Assembly: GCA_022592435.1 (NCBI GenBank)
Contig: JABYQS010000088.1
Coordinates: 1-64,000 of the forward strand
Direction: 5' to 3'
DNA from: Cerioporus squamosus
Lineage: Eukaryota > Basidiomycota > Agaricomycetes > Polyporales > Polyporaceae
Length of the DNA stretch: 64,000 nt
The first letter of the stretch is position 1. Every line of letters begins with the position of its first letter. The notes below the pieces were generated by a model. It was not told where the DNA came from, ran no database searches, and was given only the letters and a program-made list of their open reading frames with translations. This document shows positions 37,458-50,474 of this stretch, one piece after another. The position numbers and the translations under genes are program-made.

Positions 37458-38454
37458 CCTGTGCGCGTCCGGCCTCGCCGAGGGATGTGGGAGAGGACGA
37501 AGGTGGGGTCGCGATGCACTGCGGTGTGTCCGGGAAGGTTTGGGAAGGTGTACTTTGATTCCGTCCGTCGACCGTCCGGCGGCGTCCACTGCAGCACGGC
37601 AGTCCCGCCACTCCGGCTGAGCTCAGTTGACAGCTGTACTGATAGGCATGATTCGGAGGCCCATGTGGGCGGCGTTCAGTCCACATCATGATCAGGTTTA
37701 CGGAGCATGGGAGAAGTTGTTGGGCGAGCGTGACGGTGCAGTGCAAACGCCCATTCGCCACAACGGCGCCACCACCGGGCGGTTCTGTTCTGCGCACTCA
37801 TTTGCTCATCCTGGTCCCTGGTTCTGCGCACAGGTACGTGATACTACTGTCTACCGCAACAAAACCACCCGCTAACCCCCACCATAGAGGCGAAGAAACG
37901 CGCAAGAGCCGAGTCCTGGGAACAGTGAGTTGCATCAGACACATCCTTTCGTATCCAGAACTCTCGCCTGAGTTGCCCTGGGCCTTATCGAGGGTGTAGT
38001 TACCGCTCATGATACCTTCGAGCCGAGGCTTCGGCCTTAAGTCAAGTCCTGCTCAGTACTTGATGTATACGGTGAATCTGCTGCACGTCGCGCGCAGTGC
38101 ATCCTACTTGTCATGATCATCAGCTAGAAGGAATGCCTCGATGGTGTTAATGATGCTAGTTCCGCGATGCTCCTCATCAATTTGCTATCTTCAGAACAGC
38201 GTCCCCGGCGCACCGCGGGAATCATGCGATGTTGAATTGCCAATGCAGCTCAGAGATCACTGCCGTTGCTCGGTATGGGCAAAGTCCTGCCGCGCCCAGA
38301 CGAACAGTCGCTGGAACTGCGCATGTGGTCACCGAGGGCTCCTTGCTTGTGCGCTGCGAGGTTGATGCAATGTTGCATCCGACTGACATAAACTGCCCGT
38401 GTCCGGGACGCCCACATCCCTCCGCCCTCCTTCACCCAGGTCCCCCTGCCCCCC
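37458..38454. other. Intergenic between divergent genes
   Basis: 997 bp with the promoters of the hydrolase (-) and the 7-TM gene (+). A + strand frame at 37627-37875 and a minus frame of 118 codons at 37441-37797 overlap. Neither resembles a protein family. A tiny gene here cannot be excluded. Confidence 0.4.
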
Positions 38455-39876
38455 ATGGCCCGTCCAAACTTTCCCATTGATGAGTCGTACCTCATCGCAG
38501 GATGGCTTGAATCGTTCTTCTGGGGTACGTTGTTCGGTACCGCTTCATATGCCTGTGATTGACTGACATGCCCATCTCGCGCAGGCTTCTACACACTGCT
38601 GTTTGGCATGTCCATGTATGTCATCTACCAGAAGCGTAGGGATGGATTCAACCTTTTCACGACGGTCTCGATTGTGCTTCTGTGAGTGTTCCTAGCTCCT
38701 ATTGTTCCAAGGAGAAATGCAAACGAATGCACGCAGGTATGTTCTCGCGACGACACACATGTCGCTCGCACTCGTTCGTTTGATTCAAGGCTTCATTTTC
38801 TACCGCGACACCATTACCCCCATTCTCTACTTCGCCAACATTTCCGTCCGCCTGAACATGGCCAAGGACTACATCTACATCACCAACGTACGTATCTAGT
38901 ACCTGTTTTAACGACTGGCATCCCCTTAACCCCATTCTGTAGTTGGTATTGGGTGACTTGGTCGTCGTCTGGAGATTATACGTTGTCTGGGGCAAGAACA
39001 TATGGGTCGTCGTTTTCCCTCTCATCATGACCGCCGGCGAACTCAGTGAGTAACGCACCGAATGCTGTGGATGGTGACATTGACTGCTCTCCCAGTTTCC
39101 GGTTACGGCGCCATCTCCCAATGGCTTCTCCCGCACCCCAACCCGCCCACGATGATCAAGTGGGGTACTTCCATGTACGTCCTGTCTATGGCTACAAACA
39201 TACTCGTCACCGCTGCGATCGCGTCCCGTATATGGTATGCTGCATCCTCCGCTACTTCTCTCAGGACAAGTCTCTGACCGACCGTTCGAAACTCATTGTA
39301 GGTATGTCACGAAACGCACCCAGGCTGTCATGGGCGAGGAGGGCAACAACCGCTACAGCCGCGTCATACTCCTGATCGTCGAATCTGGTGCTGTTATCGC
39401 AGCGGCGAAGCTCATCGAATTCACGCTGTTCAAACTGGCGCCCGTCGACGGTCTTGTCGGTCTGAACGCGATGTACATTGTCTATGAAAGCATGCCCCAA
39501 CTGACCGTAAGTCTCATGAACCCCTCCCTGTCCTCTCGCGTCTCGACGGCGATGCTCATGCACATGTCCTCTCCTCCTTCAGGGTCTGGTCCCGACCGCG
39601 ATCGTCTACGCCGTGAACAACGGCTTCACGAACAAGGACGACTACTACACCTCGCGCGGGCCCAAGTCGATGCTCGTATTCGGCAGCCGCCTGGGTACAG
39701 CGACGGAGCCCACCGCGTACGACAACAACTCACTCTCCACGGTCGGATTTGCGTCCCCGTCCCCCGAAGACCTCACGAAGCGCCGCAAGAACGCATCCAA
39801 GATGGACGAGAAGATCGAGCTCGGGCCGCATTCGCTCACGCGGTCCTCTGCGTCTATCGTCGAGTCGCCTGTCTGA
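38455..39876 (+). CDS. Seven-transmembrane orphan protein
   Basis: A predicted seven-helix membrane protein of about 340 residues, with five or so short introns. Helices fall at YLIAGWLESFFWGFYTLLFG, FTTVSIVLLYVLATTHMSLA, LVLGDLVVVWRLYVVWG, IWVVVFPLIMTAGELISGYG, YVLSMATNILVTAAIASRIW, VILLIVESGAVIAAAKLIEF and MYIVYESMPQLTGLVPTAIV. A hydrophilic C-tail of about 80 residues follows, with DDYYTSRGP and a Ser/Thr-rich end. The topology and a W-R pair after helix 3 (VVVWRLYVVWGK) recall a large basidiomycete family of uncharacterised 7-TM proteins expanded in mushrooms. Receptor-like function is only an idea. Start Met of MARPNFPIDESYLI, where family members typically begin. I do not recognise a named gene. 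Confidence 0.75.
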
Positions 39877-40271
39877 TGAAAGGGTGTGCTTGATGGGGAT
39901 CATGCCTTGTAGCTTACGAGGCGTGAGCCCTGTCACCCCGTACATGACGGATGATTGTGCCGGTCGGTCGGTGTTCGTTATATTGTTATACAGTCTTCCT
40001 ATTTCGTCTGCAATTATGAGCGGGATGTAGATGTAGCTTCAACTTCGAAGTGCAGCAGCAGTCTATGACGAACATTTGTATTCTTATGCGATACCCAGCC
40101 CATATTAGTATGTAGGTGGTTGGTGCATGAATTGTCATTGAAATCGTGGATTATAATAATAGCGCTCGTAAACACATCACGGTCTAGTTCACGTTGCATC
40201 GTTGTGATGAGTAGTACAGACTGTAGAACGTACTGCTCGGGTTGATAGTCCAAGGGCAAGGACAGATACTC
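39877..40271. other. Intergenic between convergent genes
   Basis: 3' flanks of the 7-TM gene (+) and the aldo/keto reductase (-), AT-richer than the surroundings. Nothing else is seen. Confidence 0.5.
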
Positions 40272-42137
40272 TCAATACGGGAGAGGCCCAGGTTTCACGG
40301 GTGCAGGTGCCTTGACGAACTTCACCGGGGCAGTCGTCCTGACAAAGAAGTTTCCAACGCCATCGCCGAGTGCAGGATCGGTACCAAAGTACTGGGTATA
40401 CGGGAAGCCCAACGTGAACGGGGCAGCGTCCTCGAGTGTCTTGATCTGCTCCGGGGTCAGCTCGATTTCCAAGCCCTACGAGCCCACAGAGAGTCAGCGA
40501 TCGCTTCCACACGACATGGGCCCCGCTCGAACACATACCTTGAAGACCTCCTGCAACTGCTCGGGCTTCCGCCCGCCGGCGATGGGGAAGACGTACGGGG
40601 CCTTGTGCAGCGCCCACGCAATCGCAACGGAGCAGAGCGACACGCCCCCGCCGATTTCCGCAGCGACCTTCTCGAGCGCGGCGCTGACGGCCTTCTCCTC
40701 TGGACTCTGCTGCGTGCGTCCGTACCGGAACGCAGAGCGCGCTTTGATCTCCGCCTCCGTCTTGTACATGCCCTGCGGGGAAAGCGCCACCCAGTTAGCT
40801 TGCGGACGAGCAAGATGATGAGTACGGACATACCTGCCCGAGGACGCCCCACGGCGCGATGGCCATGCCCTCAGCTCGGCACATGGGGAGGATCTCGCGC
40901 TCCAGGTCACGAAGCGTGAGACACCATTGGCCTTGATCTGGGCAAGTGAGGTTACGCGGTTAGCGGTGAAGCATGAGATGGCACCATGCTATAAGTACGT
41001 ACACACGACGAACTGCGCCATGCCATGCGCACGAGCGTATTCGTTGGCCTTGACGACTATCCATGCTGTAAGGTAGGAAGAATCACGCATGAGCACAAGC
41101 CACGTCGACAGAGGGGGAAGCGGCGCACCAGGGGTGTCGGAGATGCCAAGGTATAGCACTTTGCCTGCTTTGACGAGCGAGTCCAGAGCTTGCATGATCT
41201 CAGGGATGGAGGTCGAGTAGTCCCACCTGACATGCAGTACTATCACATCAGCGGCCAGCTACAGCTAAGGTTGAAGGAGGTCGTCGCACATATGGAGGTA
41301 TAGCAGGTCAATGTAATCCGTTTGCAGCTTCTTGAGACTATCCTCGACCTAGAGAGGTGCCGGACCGTCGTGAGTCGTGAGATGTGTCTCCGTCACTGCG
41401 CCACAGTAGTACCCACCGACAGCATCAGGCTCTTCCGGTGGTTTCCCTGGTAGTTGGCCTGTAAAAATGTCAGTCACAGCGCCGCAGCTTCCACATTGAA
41501 CCGGGCCTACCTTGAGCTTGACTTTCGGGTCCGTGTTCTTGTACCCGATTGTGTATTTCGTGGCGATCACCAGTTGGTCTCGGTTCTCCCGAGCCTTCAT
41601 CCACTCGCCGAGGAATGTCTCGCTCTTCCGCGTCACGTCAGAAGCGTACCCAAATGTCACACATATTCCGATGGACGTACTTGTCCGTCTTGGTAGTTGT
41701 TCGCGGTGTCAATGAAGTTGCCGCCGTTCTCATAATAGGTGTCCAGGAACTGGTCATACACATATTGTCAGTGCTATGCACCGGGACGGCAAACTACTGA
41801 GAAATATTACCTTGAAAGACGCCTCCTTGTCCGACGCTGGGTGAAGTATATCTTCAACCTCTATGACAAGTTCTGAGGTATTGCAACTTACTTCCGAGCA
41901 GTGCTGCTCCCCAGGCCTCCCCGAGAGACATTGCGCCAAGGCACAGTGGGGAGACGCGTACTAACGACAGTCAACCGATGTGCGTCTCACAGGGAAAGAG
42001 CGCGAGTAACATACCGCCTGCTGAAGGGGATAAGAGCTGTAGAGGACGTCAGAACCCAGATAACTTCAGGATCAACCAGAGAAGTCACCACCTACCCTAT
42101 AACGACCCAACTCGCTGTCAGATGTTGCTGAAGCCAT
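40272..42137 (-). CDS. Aldo/keto reductase (aryl-alcohol dehydrogenase type)
   Basis: NADPH-dependent reductase of the fungal aryl-alcohol dehydrogenase group (AKR9-like), about 380 residues in about nine exons. In lignocellulose fungi such enzymes reduce aryl aldehydes. The tiny first exons spell MASATSDSELGRYR and LLSPSAGV, then RVSPLCLGAMSLGEAWG. The catalytic tetrad is complete: Asp in NGGNFIDTANNYQ, Tyr in the same block, Lys in QLVIATKYTIGYK and His in YIDLLYLHMWDY. Coenzyme-binding blocks APWGVLGQG and FPIAGGRKPEQLQEVF follow, and the C-terminus ends PVKPGPLPY. All splices used are GT-AG and in phase. A TATATAAA box lies 61-68 bp upstream of the start. It sits between the 7-TM gene and the P450 pair. 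Confidence 0.9.
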
Positions 42138-42197
42138 TTATACGGAGTGTTGTGCGTTGCGTTACTATCGTGGGCGATGTGCCATGACATGGCTCGG

Positions 42198-42205
42198 TTT
42201 ATATA
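42198..42205 (-). promoter_or_regulatory. TATA box of the aldo/keto reductase
   Basis: TATATAAA on the minus strand, 61-68 bases upstream of the reductase ATG. A perfect match to the consensus at a plausible distance for a short 5' UTR. Confidence 0.55.
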
Positions 42206-44232
42206 CCTCGACCTGGGCCCAGTATTATCAGAAGACTTGACTATGGTTCTCAGCGCATGCGCACACTCGGCATTGGCGACAACCACCCAAGGTCATGCGC
42301 TGACTATCGTTCCCCGGTCGGTCGTTATTCTGTGAGAGAAATCTCATCATCGGGCGGAGTAACGAGGCTTCGGGACCGCCTTACCAAGTCTCTTGTGGAA
42401 ATGCCTGTCGGTCGTCGCTTTGCGGTCCGTACCGAGGCGTCAGCCCTCAGCAGGTAAGTAAGTACGCGTGTCTCGTGTTGACTGAGTCCTACAAACGGGA
42501 TTGATTTCAAAGGGCTTGGCGTTGGATATAGAGAATCGCACCGCCGCTACCGCCGCCCGGACAAGAGGGCGGCTCCGGGAAATGCCGAAAAGAGGTATCA
42601 GGGGTCTTCATATACTCCCCGCTGATGCCGTCATCTCCGTGCCGTGTGTGTCTTCAAAGCTCTGGAAAGACATACTCAAGTGCGGCCCAGGCGGGTTGGA
42701 TGTAGAGCTGGAAAGGTGATGTGCAAGCTTGCGGGAGCTGCGGTATGACCATGCGGAGCAGAAGCAGAGCGTACGTAGTATAAGAGCGTCTAGCTTGCTA
42801 TATACGGAGTGGACCTTCGGCATGATCGACTCCTTGAAAGCTCCGTCGAGGACTTGCATACATTCATACTATTATGCACATACTCTTTGCCCGCAGTCGT
42901 TGCCATACACTTGATTACAATAACTACATGCATACGGAAGCATATCAAGGTCATCGGTTTCCCATGGGCAGGGCCGTTGACCAAAACCCGCTTACAGATT
43001 GCGCACGCTTGCATGACTGAGAGAATCTTATCCCTGCGGTGCGTGTGACATGCCGCAAGGAGTACATAATGATACTCCGGCTGCGTAGATTACGGGCCAG
43101 GATCGCATTACCTAGAGGCCTCTATACGAGAGAAGAACAGGAGAAAACTATGTTGTGGCGCGGCGGGTGCGGACCGGGGTGGCGCGCGAGGCCGCCTGAA
43201 ACCTTCAAGTTCAAGTTCAAGTCCTGGGATCCTGGTACAGTATTGCGGCAAATCATTGCATCTCCATCGAACATGGCCACGTTGGCTCTCAGGAGCCCTC
43301 GATTGCTCGAGCCTCGAGCCACGAGGTTTCTGATCAGATCGAACCTACAGCCGACTCGAGGCGGACTACTCATACAGTACGCATGATTTTGGACCACCAC
43401 ATCACGGAGTTCGGACTTCACTTACGCCTGGTGACCTGGCCAGGTTCAAACCTCGTGTTACAAGACGGGGCCGCCAAGCCGTCGTGAAAATCGATCCGTT
43501 GCGCGATTCTGTTGGAAGAGGACTCTGGAGGACTCGTGGAACGCTAGCGGAATGCTAGACAGAGAACCGCATTTTGCGAGCATCGTGATGCTACCGAAGC
43601 TTCCTCACAGGTCACCGATACTGCGGCGACTGCCGCCACAAATGTGACAGGCTGTCAAAGGCTGACAGACGCAAAGAGGCCATGGCATGAAGATGCCCAT
43701 ATGGCGGTAAGGACCATCCGATCGAATGCTGCTCAGCAGTTTCGAGACAGTATCACTCACTGATGACCGCCGAACAGACCTACCATCTCATCCCATCCTG
43801 GCTAGGCAGCTCAACCACAAGCTTTCCTTGCCATGAGGCTGGGAAGATGTATATTACCCGCACGGCGCCGAACATCCACCCATCCTGTTCCGGGAAGGAC
43901 TTCACGCTGCGGGACAGCCACTGGACTGGGCCCCACAGCTCACTAGTCTTCAGCAGGCAAAGCGTGTCCTTCGGTGGCTGTAGATGGCAAGAACGTGTAT
44001 TAACAGGGGATACACACCGTCAACGGTGAAGCGATCTAGAGCTCACGATGATCCGAGGACACGACCTTGCCTCAATGGCGTCCCGACTAAGTAAGTTGCC
44101 GCCATGAAGTCTTCGTAGCCACACGTCCCGATAGCGCGGTAGATTTTCACATCCTTCGGATTGTCCCCCTTGACATGCCACGAGGCCGGGCGGATGGCTA
44201 GGCTACCGAACGCCCGCTGAATGGCTGCACTC

Positions 44233-44238
44233 TATAAG
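44233..44238 (+). promoter_or_regulatory. Possible TATA box of P450 copy 1
   Basis: TATAAG, about 70 bases before the P450 start codon. Position is right, the match is partial. The second P450 has CATTAAAG at a similar distance. Confidence 0.3.
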
Positions 44239-44308
44239 GATACGGCCACGCCGTGCGTCATCTCTGTACCTCGTGCCCACTTCGGGATACCGCTCCTCTC
44301 GCCCCACC

Positions 44309-45884
44309 ATGGTCGTCCGTCCCCCAGTCTCCGCCCTCGACATCGCGCTGCTCTCCCTTGCTGCGTTGTGCTTTGCTGCATACCGCCTCCTCAGAGTCCC
44401 GACTCACCTGCGACATATCCCCACGGTCCCGTTATGGCCCCTTCTTCGAAGCTACCTCTCGGGAGAAGTTGAAGAGCAGCGCGTCAAGCGTTCGGTCCTT
44501 CCGTTTGCGAAACGAATGCAGACGGATGTCGTCCTCGTGTTCTGTCTTGGGGACTGGATGGTGCAGATCCTAGAGCCCAAGGTATGTCGCTCTCGTTTGG
44601 ATGCCACTTGCCAACGCGCTTAATCTTCGCCTAAGCTTGGAAAACAGGTGCTCGAGAACCCGTGCATTAGAAAGCAGCCCCAGTCTTCCGACATGCTTCT
44701 ATGGCGGTTGATCGGCCGTAACAATGTCTTCATGTCCGATGGCGAGATGTGGAAGCGGCAGTCGAGGATCATGCGTGATTCCCTTCGCCAGACCACGCCG
44801 ATCGACGTCTTCACCCAGCTTGCCCGAACGACGTTCTCCCTCATTGGCGAAGGCGGCAGGGTTCGATGGAGCGAGTTCACCAACCGGTACACCCTGGACG
44901 CAGTCGGCACTACCGTCATTGGCTATGACTTCGAGGCGCTCACGAAGCCGGACGGGTCCTTCGTCCAGCGGTACCACGAAGTCATGTCCTCCATCGCGAG
45001 CCCTCCATACGTCGTCCTCCCTTCACTCGAGCGGTGGTTGCCCCGTCGCGGCGTCCGGAAGATGATTGACAGCTTCGTCGAGGACTTCTGCTCGATCCTG
45101 CAGGAGAAACGTCTCAACCCCGGAAACGACGTCATTACGTACATGTTCCAGGAACCTGAGATGACCGAGGTCGAGTTTCGCGACAACTCCATCGTGACTT
45201 TCATCGGCGGACATGTGAGTACTCCGCCTCGAACCTGATAAAACAATTTCGTTAGCTAACATGCATGGCCGCCCGCTCGCCTAGGACACCACCGCCGGCG
45301 CGCTCTCCTCTGCCATCTACTTCTTGGCGCGGTATCCCGCGATCCAGGCCAGACTCCGAGAGGAGGTCCTCGCCGTGTTAGGCGACGAGGATCCCCGCAC
45401 GGAGCACTACTCCCGGACTCCCTATCTCAACGCGGTCATACGCGAGTCTATGCGCTACAACACCCCCACGAACGTCACGGTACCCCGGATCGCCGACGTC
45501 CCACTGCAGGTCGGTGGGTACATGATCCCCGCCAACACCCCCATCGCGTTCAACATGTGCGCGGCACACCATAACGAATCGGTGTGGAACGCTCCCGAGG
45601 CCTTCAATCCGGAGCGGTGGCTCGACGAGGCAAAGTGCGACGCGGGCAACTGGGTGTCCTTCGGGCTGGGGCCGCGGAGGTGCCCTGCGCGCAACTTCTC
45701 GCTGTACGAACAGCGCGTCCTCATCAGCATGCTCCTGCGGGAGTACAAGTGGTCGCTTCCCGAGGATTCGATCCACCATGACTACCTCAAAAACGGTTTC
45801 TCGGCTTTCGCGCTGAGCCTCCCGGACAAGGTCGACATTGACTTCGTCCGAATCGTTGCCGACACGACCTTCACGCCTCTCTGA
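44309..45884 (+). CDS. Cytochrome P450 monooxygenase (tandem copy 1)
   Basis: Microsomal P450 of about 480 residues. An N-terminal membrane anchor (IALLSLAALCFAAYRLL) is followed by HLRHIPTVPLWPLL. The C-helix WxxxR-type segment is MWKRQSRIMR. The I-helix spans an intron to give GGHDTTAGAL (oxygen activation). The K-helix ExxR is VIRESMRY, the PERF-type motif FNPERWL and the haem loop FGLGPRRCPARNF with the ligand Cys. The loop has Ala where the FxxGxRxCxG consensus has the last Gly. Two introns (after EPK and after GGH) sit exactly as in copy 2 at 47185. Sequence identity between the copies is high over the whole length, marking a tandem duplication. I cannot name the CYP family or substrate. 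A P450 reductase partner is not in the window. Confidence 0.92.
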
Positions 45885-47184
45885 AGACTCACGAATATTC
45901 CTTTTTACGTCCTCTCCACGCCTTCTCCACGCCCCTGCAGATGTACATTAGCTGTTGTTTGTTGTAACCTTAGCGTACCTCGCTATCGCTGGCCTTGCAA
46001 TCCATGATCTCTTCCTCCTCATTAGTGCTGTACAACCAGAATACGGTTTCGAGCTTCGTCTTCGCTGTCACCAGAGTCACCCCATATCAGGAGTGAATAT
46101 ACCGCATTGGCATTGTGTGCGCCATGGTATCTGGACGGAGATTGGCATAAGAAGGCCGAGCGACATCGTGATACGGATGTTCTTCGACGGGTGCGCCGGA
46201 GGCCTAGAACCGATGAATGTGTCCCGTGGATAAGCAAACATATGGAAGCACGATCTGTGTCTGTCCGAATTACGGTCAGCCAAGTATAGGGGGGCAGGTG
46301 CTTGACAGACCCTCACCACGTACGTATGATACACTCATGTCCCGGAGCCCAGCGCGACCGTTCGCTGTCCTTCGCTGTCCATGACGGTGTGTCCTGGGAG
46401 AGATGCGATGAAAGCGGGCGACCGCTCAGTGACGGTCGCAGGCGGTCACGCGAGAAGTCTTCTTCCACTTCTTCCCCAGGCACAGAGATCTGTAAAAATC
46501 GGAACTTCTGTCAGTGCGTTCAACTTTTTCGCCCAGAACGTAAGTACGTTTGTTATTGTAAGGTCACTAGTCAGTGGTATCACATCACATCGCCGACCAC
46601 CACGCCCATCAGACGCGCAAGCGGAGAATCAGAATATCTATGTAACGCGTGCGGTATGCAAGCTAGAAGCACGCTGAAGGTAACAAACACCTCCCAACTC
46701 TTCTCGACCGGTCGCACCTTTGGGACTTATCAAATCGCGCCTGTTATGCCATGGCGTCCTCGGACTGCTGTCCAATCTTGCACAAGACGTTGCCACGGCG
46801 CCGTTGTGGCGCTGAGCATGCTCATTCTCCGCACGGCATTTGCGGACGAAGGGGTCGCAGAGAAGGCTATTAGTGAGAAGGCTCGATCGCGTGTGCAGGC
46901 CGCCCGCGATCTCACTTGCGCCCGGGACACATATCGGAGCGCACATGCGTCCTGTCCTGTGCAGCCGGATGACATGCGACAACCGCATGCCAGCACATCC
47001 GGAGCGCTATGTGCGAATGCCACCACCGCCCGACCTTTCTGAGGATATACGGTGCCAGTATACATATCGCGGATTGTTCCGCGAGATAGCGCAGTGCGAC
47101 GGCCGAGCATTAAAGTCTCTGGCCGACCGTGGCGGATACTTTTAGCATCCTTGCTCGCCACCACTGTCGACTCTCGAGCAGGAA
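45885..47184. other. Intergenic between P450 copies
   Basis: 1.3 kb of spacer with the promoter of P450 copy 2. It contains a perfect 10-bp tandem duplication (46361-46380), a 7-bp-stem hairpin (46418-46439) and a fragment resembling a GATA zinc finger (46575-46657, listed separately). Confidence 0.5.
46575..46657 (+). pseudogene. Degenerate GATA-type zinc-finger remnant
   Basis: Inside a 246-codon open frame (46302-47042) the stretch TTTPIRRASGESEYLCNACGM resembles the second half of a GATA finger (TPxWRxGxxGxxxLCNACGM). At the expected C-x2-C positions 18 residues earlier the frame has W and I, so the first zinc knuckle is lost, and the Trp of TPxWR is Arg. The rest of the frame resembles nothing I know. 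It may be a decayed finger gene or chance. Confidence 0.25.
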
Positions 47185-48719
47185 ATGACCCTCCCATTCG
47201 TTCGAGACGTGCTATTTGCCTTGCTGGCAGCGGTCGCCGTTGCGATCTACCGCTGGGTTCGCGTGCCACAGGAACTGCGACATATTCCGAAGGTTCCTAT
47301 CTTGCCGCTCCTCTACAGTTACCTGTCCGGCGAGGTCGAGGAGCAGAGGGTCAAACGGATATTGCTACCCTTTGCACGGAGAGCAAGGACAAATGTCGTC
47401 CTGGTGTTTTGCCTGGGGGAGTGGATTGTTCACGTGGTTGAGGCTAAGGTGTGTGGGTCCCTTCTTCTGTAAGAACGAAGTCCTGACGATGTGCACTGCA
47501 TGAACGAAGGCGGGGAAGCAATTCATGGAGAACCGCGCCGTCAGGAAGCAGGAACCGCCGCCGGAGATGCTTCTATGGAGACTAACTGGTCGTCAGAATG
47601 TATTCACGGCGGAGGGCGAGATGTGGAAGCGACACTCGAAAATCATCCACGAGGCTCTGTACCGCACCACTCCGATAGAGCAGTTCGCGAACCTGGCCCG
47701 GAAGACCTTCGCTATGATGGGCGACGGCGGACGGGTTCGATGGAGCGACTACACGCACCGCTTCACGCTCGACGCGGTTGGGACCACGGTCATTGGGTAC
47801 GACTTCGAGGCGCTCGATAAGCCGGACGGCCCATTCGTGAAGATGTACCACGACGTTATGGCCGCGATATCCAACCCGCCGTATATCTTCTTGCCTTCGC
47901 TCGAGCGCTGGCTGCCGCGGAAAGAAGTCCGGGAGAAGGTGGACGCCTTCGTTGAAGAGTTCAGGCTTCTGCTGGGCAAGAAGAGGGAGGATCCTGGGAA
48001 CGACATGATCACATACATGTTCGAGAATCCGGACATGACGGAGACGGAGTTCAGGGACAACGTCATCGTGACCTTCATGGGTGGACATGTAAGCTCAATC
48101 CGTTGCGATATCAGAGTATGTGTTGACCGTGAACATACCGTAGGATACGACAGCCGGGGCCCTGTCCACCCTTGTCTACGTCCTGGGTGAATACCCGGAG
48201 ATCCAGGCTAGAGCGCGGGAAGAGGTGCTCAGCGTCATGGGGCAGGAAGAACCACGCATCGAGCACTACTCGAGGACACCATACCTGAACGCGATCATAC
48301 GGGAGTCAATGCGTTTCAACAACCCCTCGAACGTCACCATCCCGCGTCTAGCCGACATACCGTTGCAGGTCGGCAACTATGTCATCCCTCCCCAAACACC
48401 TATCATCCTGAATATGTGCGCTATTCTGCACAACGACGCCTTGTGGTCGCATCCCGAGAAGTTCGACCCGGAGCGTTTCATGGAGTCGAGCAGGTTCGAC
48501 GAGAACAACTGGACTCCGTTCGGGCTTGGGCCACGCCAATGTCCGGCGCGCAGCTTCTCCTTGTACGAGCAGAGGGTGATGATCAGCATGTTGCTAAGAG
48601 AGTATGAGTGGACGGTGCCAGAGGATTCAATTCATCGTGGCCAGATCAAGAATTCCTTCTCTCCTTTCGCGCTCAGCCTTCCTTATGATGTCGATTTGGA
48701 TTTCAAGAGACTTACCTAG
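47185..48719 (+). CDS. Cytochrome P450 monooxygenase (tandem copy 2)
   Basis: Tandem paralogue of the P450 at 44309, about 470 residues. Anchor DVLFALLAAVAVAIYRWV, then ELRHIPKVPILPLL and YLSGEVEEQRVKR (the latter identical in copy 1). The I-helix GGHDTTAGALS is formed across an intron; then ExxR in IIRESMRF, FDPERFM and the haem loop FGLGPRQCPARSF with the ligand Cys and the same Gly-to-Ala change. Introns after VVEAK and GGH match copy 1. The frame is intact. Substitutions are spread along the protein, so the duplication is not very recent. Differences cluster in the region before FNNPSNVTIPRL, which can shape substrate choice. Product and substrate unknown. Confidence 0.92.
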
Positions 48720-49084
48720 TTCCCTGTAAACCGTACATGCGGCTTGGATCTCGCTCCTCGCGAGTGTTCTCATGAACCACGAAGACACCCTCACAGGCAA
48801 GCTAGCATTACGTCGTTCGGCTCTCCAGGTTCAAAGTTCATGAAGAAATTGAGAGTGCAGTTTGTCAAAGTCTGCCAGTATAGTTCGTAGTCTCCGAGGC
48901 CACTTGGTGAAGTACATAGTGGTCGACTGCAGAGGTTGTGCCTATGGCGCTTACAGATCGGACGAGTTGCTCTTCAGTGTAGAGTGATAAGATAAGATCC
49001 ATGCTCTGCCAGTGATCATGGGCGGCCTCGGAAAGTAATCTCACCTTTCGCTCTTACCTCGACCAATCTCTGCACGAACTCTAC
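48720..49084. other. Intergenic
   Basis: 3' flank of P450 copy 2 and promoter of the WD40 gene. No coding signal is seen. Confidence 0.45.

Positions 49085-50474
<1,390 letters not shown>

Larger units (their letters stand above)
42138..44308. other. Long intergenic region
   Basis: 2.2 kb between the divergent reductase (-) and first P450 (+). Frames are short, overlap on both strands and resemble nothing I know. It includes a TTCAAG triplicate (43204-43221). There is no sign of inverted-repeat termini, transposase or reverse transcriptase. Confidence 0.5.

Noticed and set aside
37627..37875. Possible small gene upstream of the hydrolase
   Set aside because: A splice to a downstream basic stretch can be drawn but gives no recognisable protein, and it may be promoter sequence.
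46302..47042. 246-codon frame as an intact gene
   Set aside because: Only a 25-residue part resembles a known domain, the finger lacks key residues, and other frames here are nearly as long.
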